From positions 1 to 64,000 of the IMG/VR virus record IMGVR_UViG_3300037264_000690: a stretch of 64,000 bases of DNA; one strand, given 5' to 3'. The translations under genes and the position numbers were made by a program. The notes under the pieces were generated by a model. It saw only the letters and a list, made by a program, of their open reading frames with translations. It was not told the origin of the DNA and searched no databases. How positions within the stretch are numbered: position 1 is the stretch's first letter; each line of letters begins with the position of its first letter. The DNA is from a virus. This document shows positions 31,276 through 40,308 of this stretch, one piece after another.

Positions 31276-31310
31276 CCCGGCACTTCCCAAAAAGTGCCGG
31301 GTTTTTCTTT
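31276..31310 (+). terminator. Strong intrinsic terminator
   Basis: A 10-bp perfect stem (31276-31285 with 31292-31301) followed by TTTTTCTTT. Confidence 0.9.
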
Positions 31311-31327
31311 GACTGTGAGCTACCACT

Positions 31328-31882
31328 ATGTCTAGCAAAAAACTGATTCAGTTACACGAAGACAAACTATTCCTTCATGAAGCTCAGCGCTTTCGTAAGT
31401 ATGCTGATAACGTTCCGACTCTCCGGAAACGGCTGGTCAAACTTGGTTATAAGGATCAGGCTTGTCTGCTTGATCAACTCCGCTGGCTTAAGGAGCCTGA
31501 CAAGCTAATAGCAGTTGACGCACCTGACAGAGCTCCGATCAACATCTTCGGTGGCGGTCAGATCTCTCGACAACCGTTCAACTTCGGCACCATTCCTGAT
31601 AAGCCAGTTGATGCTGTTAGCTGGTTGACTAACCTTGGCGCACTGCGTCTAGACAATCATTTTCAGTGTCACTGGGCTGCTTGCACCATCGTCATTGCGG
31701 TCAACGGTTGGCGTGATGATAAGATCACCCGACGCGGCCGGCGGTGGGTCTATCAGCCACCCGATTTACCGCGAGCGTCCTTCCTGTTGCATTGGAAGGA
31801 TCATCGTGATGTCTTCAATGACTGGAAGCGACATATGGCCCGTCTTTGTATTGTCGCTGCAACCCTCTATAAAATAACATGA
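31328..31882 (+). CDS. Hypothetical protein, 184 residues
   Basis: ATG 31328. Helical, basic N-terminus (RFRKYADNVPTLRKRLVKLGY), a middle with INIFGGGQISRQPFNFG, and a C-terminal part rich in Trp/Arg. No family recognised. Confidence 0.5.
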   Translation: MSSKKLIQLHEDKLFLHEAQRFRKYADNVPTLRKRLVKLGYKDQACLLDQLRWLKEPDKLIAVDAPDRAPINIFGGGQISRQPFNFGTIPDKPVDAVSWLTNLGALRLDNHFQCHWAACTIVIAVNGWRDDKITRRGRRWVYQPPDLPRASFLLHWKDHRDVFNDWKRHMARLCIVAATLYKIT

Positions 31883-31947
31883 TGATAAGATGGAGTTCGT
31901 TCGCCAGTTGCCACTCATGGTCAAAGTCCAGTTTAAGGGTGATGTAG

Positions 31948-33459
31948 ATGGCTAACGATGCAATGATGTCGCTGAATAAGGAGGTGGTCAGTCTCTTCGA
32001 CTCGATCAAGCAAGCTGACATCCTTCCTGAAGTACAGATGCAGCCACATCAAGCACGTTTGCAGATGGAAGCGCAAGGCGAACCGTCTCGTAAGCTGCTC
32101 TATCATGCTCTTGGGTCAGGCAAGACGCTCTCGGCCCTAGGAATGGCGGAGGCTCAGCAGCAGCCGTATACTGCCATTGCACCAGCTGCCCTTCGCGCAA
32201 ACTGGAAGTCGGAGATCCAGAAATTCACTGACGAGAAGACTCCGCAGCACGTCATGAGCTACTCCGAGCTGGCTCGTGGCAAACCTGTGCCATATCAGCA
32301 CACAATCATCTTCGACGAGGCTCATCGGCTGCGCAACATTGGGACTGCTCAGACCAGTCAGGCCCTTCGCGCTGCAGAGAAAGCGCATCAGATTACGTTG
32401 CTATCTGGCTCGCCAGTCGTCAACGATCCACAGGATCTAGCAGTGCCGACTCGGATGCTCACCGGCCAGAAGATCAGCCCTCAGCAGTTCCGTCAGCGTT
32501 ACGTTGGCGAACGGGAGGTCAGACCAGGCTTTTGGGCTCGCTTGCGTGGTGTGCCTGCTGGTCGAGAGGAAGACATCCAGAATGCTGAGGAGCTGAAGGC
32601 GTTACTCAAGGGTCGGGTTGACTACTATGCTCCGAAGTCGACGACCGTGCCAGTCAAGCACGAGGTTCATGATGTTGAAATGGGCGTTGAGCAGAGTCAG
32701 ATCTATCGTGGCATGTGGGAGAAGCTGCCGTGGCATATCCGATGGAAGCTGAAGAACGACTTCCCCATGAACTCCGAGGAACTACAGCGATCGGTCAGCT
32801 TCCTAACGGGGCCACGGCAGGTCAGCCTGTCGCCATACCCGTATATGCGTGAAAAGAATCCGGTCAAAGCATTCCACATGTCGCCCAAGTTGATCAAGGC
32901 TCACGAGGAGATGCAGAAGCACCTCAGTCACCCGGACAAGAAGGCATTGGTCTTCAGCAACTACATCGACGCTGGGCTGACGCCGTACTCTGCCAAGTTG
33001 ACAGAGCAGGGTGTACCCAATGCCCTCTTCCATGGTGGGCTCAACGACAAGCAGCGAAAAGAGCTCGTCGAGAACTTCAACACTGGCAAGATTCGTGTGG
33101 CCCTGATCGGTCCCTCTGGTAGTGAGGGCCTGTCATTTAGAGGCACCCAACTGATCCAGATGCTTGATCCGTATTGGCACCAAACCAGAACAAATCAGAT
33201 GCAAGGACGTGGACTGCGGTTCGATAGCCACACTGGTTTGCCGGAGGACCTGAAGGATGTGACTGTGCAGCAGTTCTCCTCGAAGCTACCCCTGGGCTTC
33301 AAGGATAGACTGTTGTCACGGATTGGCTTCGACCGGTCACGTCAGGCAGCTGGTGCTGATGCCTACTTGAAGGAAATGGCTGCTCGCAAGGAGAGGCTGA
33401 ATCAGAAGTTCCTGAACCTCTTGAAGGAGGTTGGTTTACAGAATGGACGTGCAGCATGA
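31948..33459 (+). CDS. SNF2-like superfamily 2 helicase
   Basis: 503 residues from ATG 31948. Motif I GSGKT (K59), Ia-like TAIAPAALRANW, motif II DEAH (123-126), motif III LLSGSP, and in the second RecA lobe ALVFSNY, ALFHGGL, GPSGSEGLSF and QMQGRGLRF (motifs IV-VI). Short for the family, with few insertions. The position of two mixed basic segments fits a dsDNA translocase. It overlaps the next gene by 4 bp and is one gene away from the ligase, suggesting a shared DNA-repair or genome-ejection role. Confidence 0.85.
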   Translation: MANDAMMSLNKEVVSLFDSIKQADILPEVQMQPHQARLQMEAQGEPSRKLLYHALGSGKTLSALGMAEAQQQPYTAIAPAALRANWKSEIQKFTDEKTPQHVMSYSELARGKPVPYQHTIIFDEAHRLRNIGTAQTSQALRAAEKAHQITLLSGSPVVNDPQDLAVPTRMLTGQKISPQQFRQRYVGEREVRPGFWARLRGVPAGREEDIQNAEELKALLKGRVDYYAPKSTTVPVKHEVHDVEMGVEQSQIYRGMWEKLPWHIRWKLKNDFPMNSEELQRSVSFLTGPRQVSLSPYPYMREKNPVKAFHMSPKLIKAHEEMQKHLSHPDKKALVFSNYIDAGLTPYSAKLTEQGVPNALFHGGLNDKQRKELVENFNTGKIRVALIGPSGSEGLSFRGTQLIQMLDPYWHQTRTNQMQGRGLRFDSHTGLPEDLKDVTVQQFSSKLPLGFKDRLLSRIGFDRSRQAAGADAYLKEMAARKERLNQKFLNLLKEVGLQNGRAA

Positions 33460-33827
33460 TCACGATACTCTTTTTAATCAGTGTTGTAGCTAATAACATC
33501 ATGATTGTATGGTGCTACTACACCCGTAGGTCTCGTAACGAGACCAGGTCATTGCGCGGTGGCTTTGAGCATATGTACTTCACTGAGAACGAAAAGCTCA
33601 GGAAGGCTCGGGCTCGTGTTCAAGAGCTGGAGACAGCCGTTGCTACCCATATGAACGCCAAGGGTCATCAGCGGTGCTGGATCAATGACTTGGAGCTGTA
33701 CCGAGTGATCAAGCCAGAAGTTGATAAGATGAGTCTTGCTCTACCCTGTTTGCCAGAGTTCCTGCACAACTGCACGGTCTACTGGCGTGATAGCCAACCA
33801 CCAGAAGCACGGAAACTCGGAGGCTAA
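33456..33827 (+). CDS. Membrane-anchored hypothetical protein, 123 residues
   Basis: ATG 33456 overlaps the helicase stop. N-terminal membrane helix (ITILFLISVVANNIMIVWCYY), a coiled segment and a globular end. Part of the helicase-ligase operon. Unknown function. Confidence 0.5.
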   Translation: MITILFLISVVANNIMIVWCYYTRRSRNETRSLRGGFEHMYFTENEKLRKARARVQELETAVATHMNAKGHQRCWINDLELYRVIKPEVDKMSLALPCLPEFLHNCTVYWRDSQPPEARKLGG

Positions 33828-33829
33828 CT

Positions 33830-35518
33830 GTGCCAAGACAATCAGTTGGAATCCCCGATCATGATGCCTATGGTGATCCACTGGCTGGCCTGACTACTGG
33901 CCAGCTTGCTGATTGGGTTGTGCAGCGTCACATGGCTCAACGCGCTGGCGAACACTATGATGTCCGCTTCGGCACACCTGAAACTGGACTGTATTCTTGG
34001 GCAGCACGTAATGGTCTGCCCATGCCTGGCCAGAAACACCTCGCTGTCCAACAACCCATCCATGCTCATGGGTATAAGGACTTCCAGGGTGTCATCCCTC
34101 GTGGTTACGGTGCTGGCTCGGTCAGTAAGACTCAGTCAGGTCACGTCTTGGTAACCAGGATCGAGCCGAATGCAATCCACTTCACCACTGCGCGAAGTCG
34201 ATTTCCCGAACGATTCGCTCTGATCAAGCCGAAGAGTGGCAAGAACTGGCTATTGCTAAACACTACCAAGACCCAACCAATTCCTTACGACAAAGTTCAC
34301 TACGCGACCATCCCTACCGAGAAAGCTGAGGAGATTATTGATGGTCTTCAACCAGGAAGCTCAGTACAAGCAAAAGTTGATGGTGCAGCAAGTCTCACAA
34401 AACTGTTCAAAGACCACGTCGAGGTGGTTTCCTATCGAACGGCAAAAGGAACTGGATACCCAATTGTCCACACCGAGCGAGTGTTCCACGGACGACCCGG
34501 GGCTCAGATCCCTCGTGAGCTTATTGGAACGGTTTTGCGGGGGGAACTATATGGCGTTGGTCCCGAAGGTCGTGCTATTCCATCACAGCAGCTTGGTGGA
34601 CTCCTCAACGCCGGAGTGGCTAAGTCGATCCAAAGGCAACGGGATCAGCAGATCAAACTGCGTAATCTTGTTTTCGACATTCACCAGCTTGGAGAATCGC
34701 CAACAGCAGCTATGCCCTACGCTCAGCGGCTTGCCAAGTTGAAGGAGATCCTGCCGCTTCTGCCGAGCAGCGAGACGTTTCATGCTCCAGAGGAAGCAAG
34801 GACTCCAGTTGAAGCCCGTGCGCTTTTCGAACGTATACGTGCTGGTCAGCATCCATTGACCAGTGAGGGTCTGGTCGTTCACTCACCTACGGGAGTTCCG
34901 TCCAAGATCAAGTTCATGGAAGACCACGATGTTCATGTTCGTAGCATCTTCCCTGGTGAAGGTAAGTATGAGGGCATAGGTGCTGGTGGCTTCAACTACA
35001 GCCATGAGCCTGAAGGTCCCATCATTGGTCGAGTTGGTACTGGACTGTCCGACGAGATGCGTCGTGACTTGTTGGAGAACCAGGACGACTATGTTGGTCG
35101 TGTCGCCAGGGTACAGGCCCAACAGAAGTTTCCATCTGGTTCGTTACGGGCACCATCGTTCATTTCCTTCCATGAGGACTACCCAGCTCGTCAGGCAGCA
35201 CAGACCGCTGCATCCGAGATGGGGTCGGCACGTCAGCGTATTCGCACCATGCGGCAACCAACGGCTGGCAATCCAGCTGAGCACGTCGGTGGCGCCTTAG
35301 CAGCGTTACGTCAAGCAAAGAAAGAGTCTGATCGCGGTAACTGGCCAGCTAAGCATGATCTGCTACGACAGACCATTCGCTCCGAGCCACACAATTTCAT
35401 AATTGACTCAGAGATGGCTGGCATTACCGGCTTGACACACAAGCCAACCGGGTTCAAAATCCACATTCCAACCCCAACTGTGCCGACGGAGCTGCGAGTT
35501 GCAAAGGGGGCCATATGA
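33830..35518 (+). CDS. LigD-type 3'-phosphoesterase fused to an ATP-dependent DNA ligase
   Basis: 562 residues; GTG 33830 after CGGAGG. The N-terminal domain resembles LigD phosphoesterase: VVQRHMAQRAGEHYDVRFG (H34, H42, D44), LYSWAARNGLPM, KHLAVQQPIHAHGYKDFQGVIPRGYGAG. The ligase part has motif I KVDG (K182, adenylated lysine), LRGELYG, SEGLVV, KIKF and a C-terminal OB-like domain. In bacterial LigD these domains serve non-homologous end joining with Ku. The polymerase domain is absent and no Ku is in the window. The order phosphoesterase-ligase without polymerase is unusual for a phage. Confidence 0.75.
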   Translation: MPRQSVGIPDHDAYGDPLAGLTTGQLADWVVQRHMAQRAGEHYDVRFGTPETGLYSWAARNGLPMPGQKHLAVQQPIHAHGYKDFQGVIPRGYGAGSVSKTQSGHVLVTRIEPNAIHFTTARSRFPERFALIKPKSGKNWLLLNTTKTQPIPYDKVHYATIPTEKAEEIIDGLQPGSSVQAKVDGAASLTKLFKDHVEVVSYRTAKGTGYPIVHTERVFHGRPGAQIPRELIGTVLRGELYGVGPEGRAIPSQQLGGLLNAGVAKSIQRQRDQQIKLRNLVFDIHQLGESPTAAMPYAQRLAKLKEILPLLPSSETFHAPEEARTPVEARALFERIRAGQHPLTSEGLVVHSPTGVPSKIKFMEDHDVHVRSIFPGEGKYEGIGAGGFNYSHEPEGPIIGRVGTGLSDEMRRDLLENQDDYVGRVARVQAQQKFPSGSLRAPSFISFHEDYPARQAAQTAASEMGSARQRIRTMRQPTAGNPAEHVGGALAALRQAKKESDRGNWPAKHDLLRQTIRSEPHNFIIDSEMAGITGLTHKPTGFKIHIPTPTVPTELRVAKGAI

Positions 35519-35994
35519 TGAATATAAGTGTAATTGACCTGCTCGTGATATGTCTCGTCACGATGTTGCTCAACTGCATGTTGCTCGTCTTTGTGGCAGT
35601 GTGGTTGTACTGCTACTTTGATGAGAAGATCGAGCAACTGACCAGGTCGAATCGACGTTTGCTTACGCGTCTTGATTGTCAAGAGGATGCGACGAAGAGG
35701 TTGCAAATCTTCAATCCGCTGGCAGAGGAGATCTATCCGCCAATCTTTGACTTGGCATCGATAGCTGCACAAGTATCACCGATGGCTGAGGAGTTGGCCA
35801 CGGAGGAACCATCGCCATACTTCACCTACCTTAAATCACACAAAGAGTTGTGGAGGCTGCAAGTTAAGGGCGAGGATAACTCGGATTATGCCGACTATCT
35901 TCGTGGCGTCATGGACGAGTGCTACGCCAAGCTCAACATAGTTGAGCAAGAGAATGCTGATCGTGAATCAGCCGAGGCGTGGAAGAACATCTAA
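35515..35994 (+). CDS. Membrane-anchored hypothetical protein, 159 residues
   Basis: ATG 35515 overlaps the ligase stop. N-terminal helix (LLVICLVTMLLNCMLLVFVAVWLYCYF), then a charged coil and a globular acidic part. Same design as the protein at 33456, so the operon alternates enzymes and membrane-anchored small proteins. Confidence 0.5.
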   Translation: MMNISVIDLLVICLVTMLLNCMLLVFVAVWLYCYFDEKIEQLTRSNRRLLTRLDCQEDATKRLQIFNPLAEEIYPPIFDLASIAAQVSPMAEELATEEPSPYFTYLKSHKELWRLQVKGEDNSDYADYLRGVMDECYAKLNIVEQENADRESAEAWKNI

Positions 35995-36221
35995 AAAGGT
36001 CATGGTAACGTGTCAGTATTCAGTGGCGTGGCTTATCATAAAGGCCAAACATCTGCCATCATGAGCAGATGAGCGACGTCGTCCCACCAGTGCTGATTTT
36101 TACATCATAGCACTTGATATAAGTGGCGAGGACGGTTACAGTTTCCTTATTGGAAGCATCGGGGATGGCAACGGTTGTCAACCTCACTACTTCTTTAGAG
36201 CTCAGTTCAGAAAGGTCAGTC

Positions 36222-36347
36222 ATGACGAACTCGTGTAGCGCACCGGGTGCACCCAAGCCAGCCGCCATCAAAAAGGGCACTCCCCGCAAGGGCAGCACGG
36301 CAAAGGGCAAGGGTACGAAGGGCAAGGGCAGTAGCCGTGGGCGTTAA
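36222..36347 (+). CDS. Small Lys/Gly-rich basic protein, 41 residues
   Basis: ATG 36222 after AAAGG. After a short start (MTNSCSAPGAPKPAAIKK) it becomes a K/G/S/R-rich tail like a histone H1 tail. Probably DNA- or RNA-binding. The preceding 225 bp (35995-36221) hold no other convincing gene. Confidence 0.45.
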   Translation: MTNSCSAPGAPKPAAIKKGTPRKGSTAKGKGTKGKGSSRGR

Positions 36348-36381
36348 GCCCCGGTAACCGCATATTTGCCTCTGTAAGTAC

Positions 36382-36416
36382 ACGAGGGGCTCCGCAAGGA
36401 GCCCCTCGTTGCGTTT
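36382..36416 (+). terminator. Strong intrinsic terminator
   Basis: A 12-bp perfect stem (36382-36393 with 36398-36409) on a GCAA tetraloop, followed by TGCGTTT. Confidence 0.85.
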
Positions 36417-36456
36417 CAAGCACAGCGCATTTTCTTTAAGCATCAGGGGGTTGGTA

Positions 36457-37659
36457 GTGTCAACGATGATGAAGATGTTTCAGGATGTCATGATATGTCT
36501 CGATCAACAGCTAAATGTGCTGCTGGTCAGTGCCCCAGGTATGGGCAAGAGTTCATTCACGAAATGGATGGCTAATGAACTGAATGTCTTGCATATCGAT
36601 ATCAATCTCTCGCAGAATGAGGGTATTGACGTTCACGGAGCTCGAATCATTGCCCGTGAACCAAAGACGATTAATGGGAAGCAATGCACGGTTACAGTGC
36701 AAGCCCCACCTGATTACGCCATTGACGCTACAGACTCCAATCGTGGCGCATTGATCAACTTCGAGGAGTTGACCTGCATCCCGCCGGCTGAAGCTGGTCC
36801 AACACTGGGCATCTTCTCGGATTACATCATCGGAGGCATCCGTCTCGACAAGGAGAGGATTGGCATCACGGCGTGCTGTAATCCGCCGGAGATGTCCGCT
36901 GGTGGTTGGAAGCTTAGTCTACCCACGATTAACCGATTCGTGCGGCTCAACTTCGATCAAGACGTGACGGAGTGGGCAGAGAATTTCATCACTTACTGGG
37001 ACAATCCACCAGTTATCAAGAGATGGAATCGTGAAACTTCTGAGTCCGAGTGGTCGCGTGATCGTGCAGTCGTCGCCTCGTTTGCCAGGCAGTTTCCTGA
37101 CTTGGTGAACAAACCACCCGAAGCTGGCTCCGCTGATGAATCCTTCTGCACATTCCGCTCGCTTGACTTTGCCAGTCGTATCAAGACAGGCTGTCGGCTG
37201 CGCAATGCAACCGAGGATGTGCGACAGAGGCTATGGGCTGGTGCGTTAGGAGGTGCCACCGCTAAACAGTTGTGGGAGTACCTCAACCATTTCGATCTTC
37301 CTTCTCCATCGGAGATCATTGATAATCCGGGGAACTTCGACATGACGATCGTCCCCTCGGACAAGATGTTCTACCTAATCATGGCCTGTGTCGCTGAGAT
37401 CATGAATCGCAAGCGGCAGGGCGATGCCAAGAAGAAGGACATGAAGTTCCACAGCTACGTCATCAAGTCGTGGCAGAGTATGTGGGATATTCTGCTGCTG
37501 GTACTCAAGAGTCGTGGCCCAAAAGACATTGTGGCTGCAGCAGCTCGGCGGATTGCCGATCCAGCAAACTACCCGAAAGGTGCTGAGCCACCCACGGCGA
37601 TTGAAGATATCGTTAAGGTGGTGCGGGCATCTGGCGTTGATTGGAGAAGGAAGGCATGA
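36457..37659 (+). CDS. MoxR-type AAA+ ATPase
   Basis: 400 residues with GTG 36457 (AGGGGG, 7 bp spacing); ATG 36466 is possible. Walker A SAPGMGKSS and a MoxR-like order: IDINLSQNEGIDVHG, ALINFEELTC (Walker B), ITACCNPPE (sensor 1), LPTINRFVRLNF. MoxR ATPases work with VWA proteins in assembling or activating complexes. Two genes downstream lies a metallopeptidase-VWA protein, its probable partner, with overlapping gene ends through the whole set (37656, 38224, 38496). Confidence 0.8.
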   Translation: MSTMMKMFQDVMICLDQQLNVLLVSAPGMGKSSFTKWMANELNVLHIDINLSQNEGIDVHGARIIAREPKTINGKQCTVTVQAPPDYAIDATDSNRGALINFEELTCIPPAEAGPTLGIFSDYIIGGIRLDKERIGITACCNPPEMSAGGWKLSLPTINRFVRLNFDQDVTEWAENFITYWDNPPVIKRWNRETSESEWSRDRAVVASFARQFPDLVNKPPEAGSADESFCTFRSLDFASRIKTGCRLRNATEDVRQRLWAGALGGATAKQLWEYLNHFDLPSPSEIIDNPGNFDMTIVPSDKMFYLIMACVAEIMNRKRQGDAKKKDMKFHSYVIKSWQSMWDILLLVLKSRGPKDIVAAAARRIADPANYPKGAEPPTAIEDIVKVVRASGVDWRRKA

Positions 37660-38258
37660 GTTTTGCCATCCAGCTCACATGCTCAGATGCAACCCACGAA
37701 GTTGTTGTCGATCTAGAGCGAAAGCTAATCTATCTACCCAGTCATGACGCCGAGTTCGTACGACGCTATCAAGCGTTGTATGAACTCGGCGGTGATCCTA
37801 TTCCATGTTGTGCCATGGCCATCGACTTGTTGTCCGGTCTCCACCCTGGATACCTTCAATTGCATTACGATCTGTTTAATTTAGAAGTGCTCACGCCCAC
37901 GTACTGTAACTGGCGTGACGCATTATCTAGAGCTATTGACTGTGTTTGTTATCGCGTAACCATCGTGTCAGGATTGAAATCACCAACCATCATTGGGCGA
38001 GTTGGTTTCTACATCGGAGCAACTCGCGGTCAAATCATCCGTAATGTCAAGGCGTTTGAGGACAAGGGTGGAAAAACCATCTTCTATCCGCCAACGCTTC
38101 GTTGTCTTGTTGGGGAGCATTGGCTTATTGCAAACCGTCTCGTTGAGCGAGCTCTTGATGATGACTTCTCCCCAACAGATCCTGATCCAGCGTGGCATAC
38201 CGCGACTCTTGCTGGAGGGCACTATGAGCCAGCTTCGCATTCCAGTGCGGTGCGATGA
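37656..38258 (+). CDS. Unknown protein with a repeat-family domain (copy A), 200 residues
   Basis: ATG 37656 overlaps the MoxR stop (ATGA). The N-terminal 60 residues contain HEVVVDLERKLIYL, RRYQALYELGGDPIPCCAM, a pattern shared with the genes at 38224 and 55368. The rest has no family. Its position between ATPase and VWA protein suggests it is a subunit or adaptor of that system. Confidence 0.55.
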   Translation: MSFAIQLTCSDATHEVVVDLERKLIYLPSHDAEFVRRYQALYELGGDPIPCCAMAIDLLSGLHPGYLQLHYDLFNLEVLTPTYCNWRDALSRAIDCVCYRVTIVSGLKSPTIIGRVGFYIGATRGQIIRNVKAFEDKGGKTIFYPPTLRCLVGEHWLIANRLVERALDDDFSPTDPDPAWHTATLAGGHYEPASHSSAVR

Positions 38259-38499
38259 GGCCGTCCACCACATCGAGATCGATCCGCTCAAATTGGAGGC
38301 GTATCTGCTCGATCACCAGATCACCATGGAGCGCTACGCATGCCTTGAAGAGATCGGTGGCGATCCACCAATGTGCTACAAGATGTGCAAAGCCTTCAAC
38401 GACATTTCAGCACCATTCCGCAACACCCCGCAGAAGTTCTGGGAGTTCGTGACTGAACTCTCCGACTTTGCGAGGAAAAAGCACGAGGACATCCTATGA
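38224..38499 (+). CDS. Unknown protein of the same family (copy B), 91 residues
   Basis: ATG 38224, overlapping copy A by 35 bp and the next gene by 4 bp. Contains HHIEIDPLKLEAYL and ERYACLEEIGGDPPMCYKM, parallel to copy A. The rest is a helical tail. Probably a component of the MoxR-VWA module. Confidence 0.55.
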   Translation: MSQLRIPVRCDEAVHHIEIDPLKLEAYLLDHQITMERYACLEEIGGDPPMCYKMCKAFNDISAPFRNTPQKFWEFVTELSDFARKKHEDIL

Positions 38500-39845
38500 G
38501 CGTTGTGACCGTTGAAATCCCACCTGAGCTTCTGGAAAGGGACATCTACTCTGCTCGTCTCCGTGCTTGTGATGCCACGACCGGGTTCCCTTTTCTCAGC
38601 TACGGTTTGATGAGCCTGATCCCTGTCATCACCAGTAAGGTGAAGACTTGTGCGGTCGACAAGTGGTGGCGGGTGTACGTCAACCCGGACTTCTTCAGCT
38701 CGCTGACTCCCGACGAGGGAGCCATGGTCATGGTCCACGAGGTCTGGCACTTGCTGCTTGAACACGCACGACGTGCCGTCGACTACGGCATCCCCACAAC
38801 CGATCACGAGATCTGGAACTGTGCAGACGACATTGAGATCAACCAGCACGACGCGATCTTCAAGCGGCTGCCAGGCAAGCCACTGACGCCGAATACTTTC
38901 GGCTTCAAGCGCAACTTGCTGGCTGAGGAATACTACGAGCTGCTCAAGAAGAACACGACCACCATCGAAATCTGCTTCATGCCTGGTTCTGGTGCCTGCG
39001 GCTCGTGTGCTCATGGCAATCCGGAGGACTACGAGTTGCCGGAACCGACCCACTCGACTGGTGAGTCCAAGGACGGTGAGTCCAAGGACGGTGAGGCTGG
39101 CGATGAAAACAGTCAGAAGGATTACGTGCCTGGCATCAGTGAGATGCGAGCCAAGATCATTGCCCAGGAGGTTGCAAGGCAGATCCAGGAGGCAGCCAAG
39201 TCTTGTGGCAACGTGCCCGAGGGTTGGCAGCGCTGGGCAGACCGGACGCTGACGCCGATGGTGGACTACCGTCCGTTCCTGCGACAGAGCATCCAGGGCA
39301 TGATCGTTTCTAAGTCGGGCTATGTCTACCCGAGTTATCGTAAGCCCAGTCGCCGACAACACCTCAACCCCGACTTCCTACGGCCGTTCTACAAGGATAT
39401 CCTGCCGCAGGTCGCCATGATCATCGACACCTCTGGTTCGATGAGCGATCAGCAGGTGGGGCAGGGCATTGCTGAAGTGGATGGCGTGCTGTCCACCTTC
39501 AGTCACCGGGCTGCCATCGCGGTGTATTTCACTGACGCTGCAGCTGCTGCAGCACAGAAGGTTTGCTGCACCAAAGACCTACGGCCCATTGGTGGCGGCG
39601 GCACAGATATGGGTGAAGGTTTCCAGGCCATTGACGCTGACGTGAAAAAGAACCCCGGTTCACAGCCATCGACCATCATCGTCATCACCGATGGCTACAC
39701 GCCGTGGCCAGCAAAGCCACCCAGCTACGCTAACGTCCTCGTCGTCCTGGTGGGGGATGGTGACACGGCGCCATGGGCCAAACCACCCGTTCATGGCACA
39801 ATCAAATTGAAGATGCCTAAGCCGAAGCCGCAACGGCAGCATTGA
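38496..39845 (+). CDS. Metallopeptidase-like plus VWA-like protein (DUF2201 type)
   Basis: 449 residues. N-terminal metallopeptidase-like domain with VHEVWHLLLEH (H81, E82, H85: an HExxH zinc site); a charged linker with a repeated GESKD unit near 188-200; a C-terminal VWA-like domain with MIDAS DTSGSMSD (D311), GGGGTD and VITDG. This is the DUF2201 architecture, which is often paired with MoxR ATPases, as here. A phage version could remodel or cleave host or virion complexes. A terminator follows. Confidence 0.85.
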   Translation: MSVVTVEIPPELLERDIYSARLRACDATTGFPFLSYGLMSLIPVITSKVKTCAVDKWWRVYVNPDFFSSLTPDEGAMVMVHEVWHLLLEHARRAVDYGIPTTDHEIWNCADDIEINQHDAIFKRLPGKPLTPNTFGFKRNLLAEEYYELLKKNTTTIEICFMPGSGACGSCAHGNPEDYELPEPTHSTGESKDGESKDGEAGDENSQKDYVPGISEMRAKIIAQEVARQIQEAAKSCGNVPEGWQRWADRTLTPMVDYRPFLRQSIQGMIVSKSGYVYPSYRKPSRRQHLNPDFLRPFYKDILPQVAMIIDTSGSMSDQQVGQGIAEVDGVLSTFSHRAAIAVYFTDAAAAAAQKVCCTKDLRPIGGGGTDMGEGFQAIDADVKKNPGSQPSTIIVITDGYTPWPAKPPSYANVLVVLVGDGDTAPWAKPPVHGTIKLKMPKPKPQRQH

Positions 39846-39870
39846 TAAACGGTTCCTTGGCCGTCCTGCG

Positions 39871-39911
39871 GAGTGGGTGGTGACATAAGTTGCCACCCAC
39901 TCTTTTTCTTT
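39871..39911 (+). terminator. Intrinsic terminator
   Basis: A 10-bp perfect stem (39871-39880 with 39893-39902), 12-nt loop, then TTTTTCTTT; it ends the MoxR-VWA operon. Confidence 0.9.
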
Positions 39912-39969
39912 ACCCAACAAGACGTTACACTAGTAATAGTTATGTAGGACCTCTAACTTCGGGGGCAGC

Positions 39970-40278
39970 ATGACCATTAAGCTGTATGACGCTGTTCGTC
40001 AGTGCATCCGTGCTCAGATCAACATGCAAACAGCACAGCACAGCCTGTCTGATCCAGCCAACATCGATAGTCATCGTGACAATCTGAGACACAACTGTTT
40101 GCATGAGGCGTTATACATGTCGCTTGGAGTTCTGGCTCGACTTGATGTCATCAACGACCCCATGAACGATCAAGCACAAACATCCGCACGCGAGTTGATC
40201 GGCGTACTTTCTCAACGTCTAGACATTGACGTGGAAGACAAGTTCGGTGTACCCTTAAAGTCTAGGGGTGAAGTGTAG
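39970..40278 (+). CDS. Hypothetical protein, 102 residues
   Basis: ATG 39970 after CGGGGGC. All-helical, with a four-helix-bundle look (LYDAVRQCIRAQINMQTAQ ... ELIGVLSQRLDIDVED). No family recognised. Confidence 0.5.
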   Translation: MTIKLYDAVRQCIRAQINMQTAQHSLSDPANIDSHRDNLRHNCLHEALYMSLGVLARLDVINDPMNDQAQTSARELIGVLSQRLDIDVEDKFGVPLKSRGEV

Positions 40279-40280
40279 CG

Positions 40281-40294
40281 AGTAGTTTTTTACT
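40281..40294 (+). other. AGTA-T-rich-TACT mini-hairpin, copy 4
   Basis: AGTAGTTTTTTACT just after the 39970 gene, before the next ribosome site. See the copy at 10046. Confidence 0.45.
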
Positions 40295-40308
40295 GCAGGG
40301 ATACAGTT

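Noticed and set aside
36059-36325. Minus-strand frame of 88 codons opposite the small basic gene
   Set aside because: Part reads like protein, but it has no good ribosome site, and no other minus-strand gene exists in the window; the + strand gene with AAAGG is preferred.
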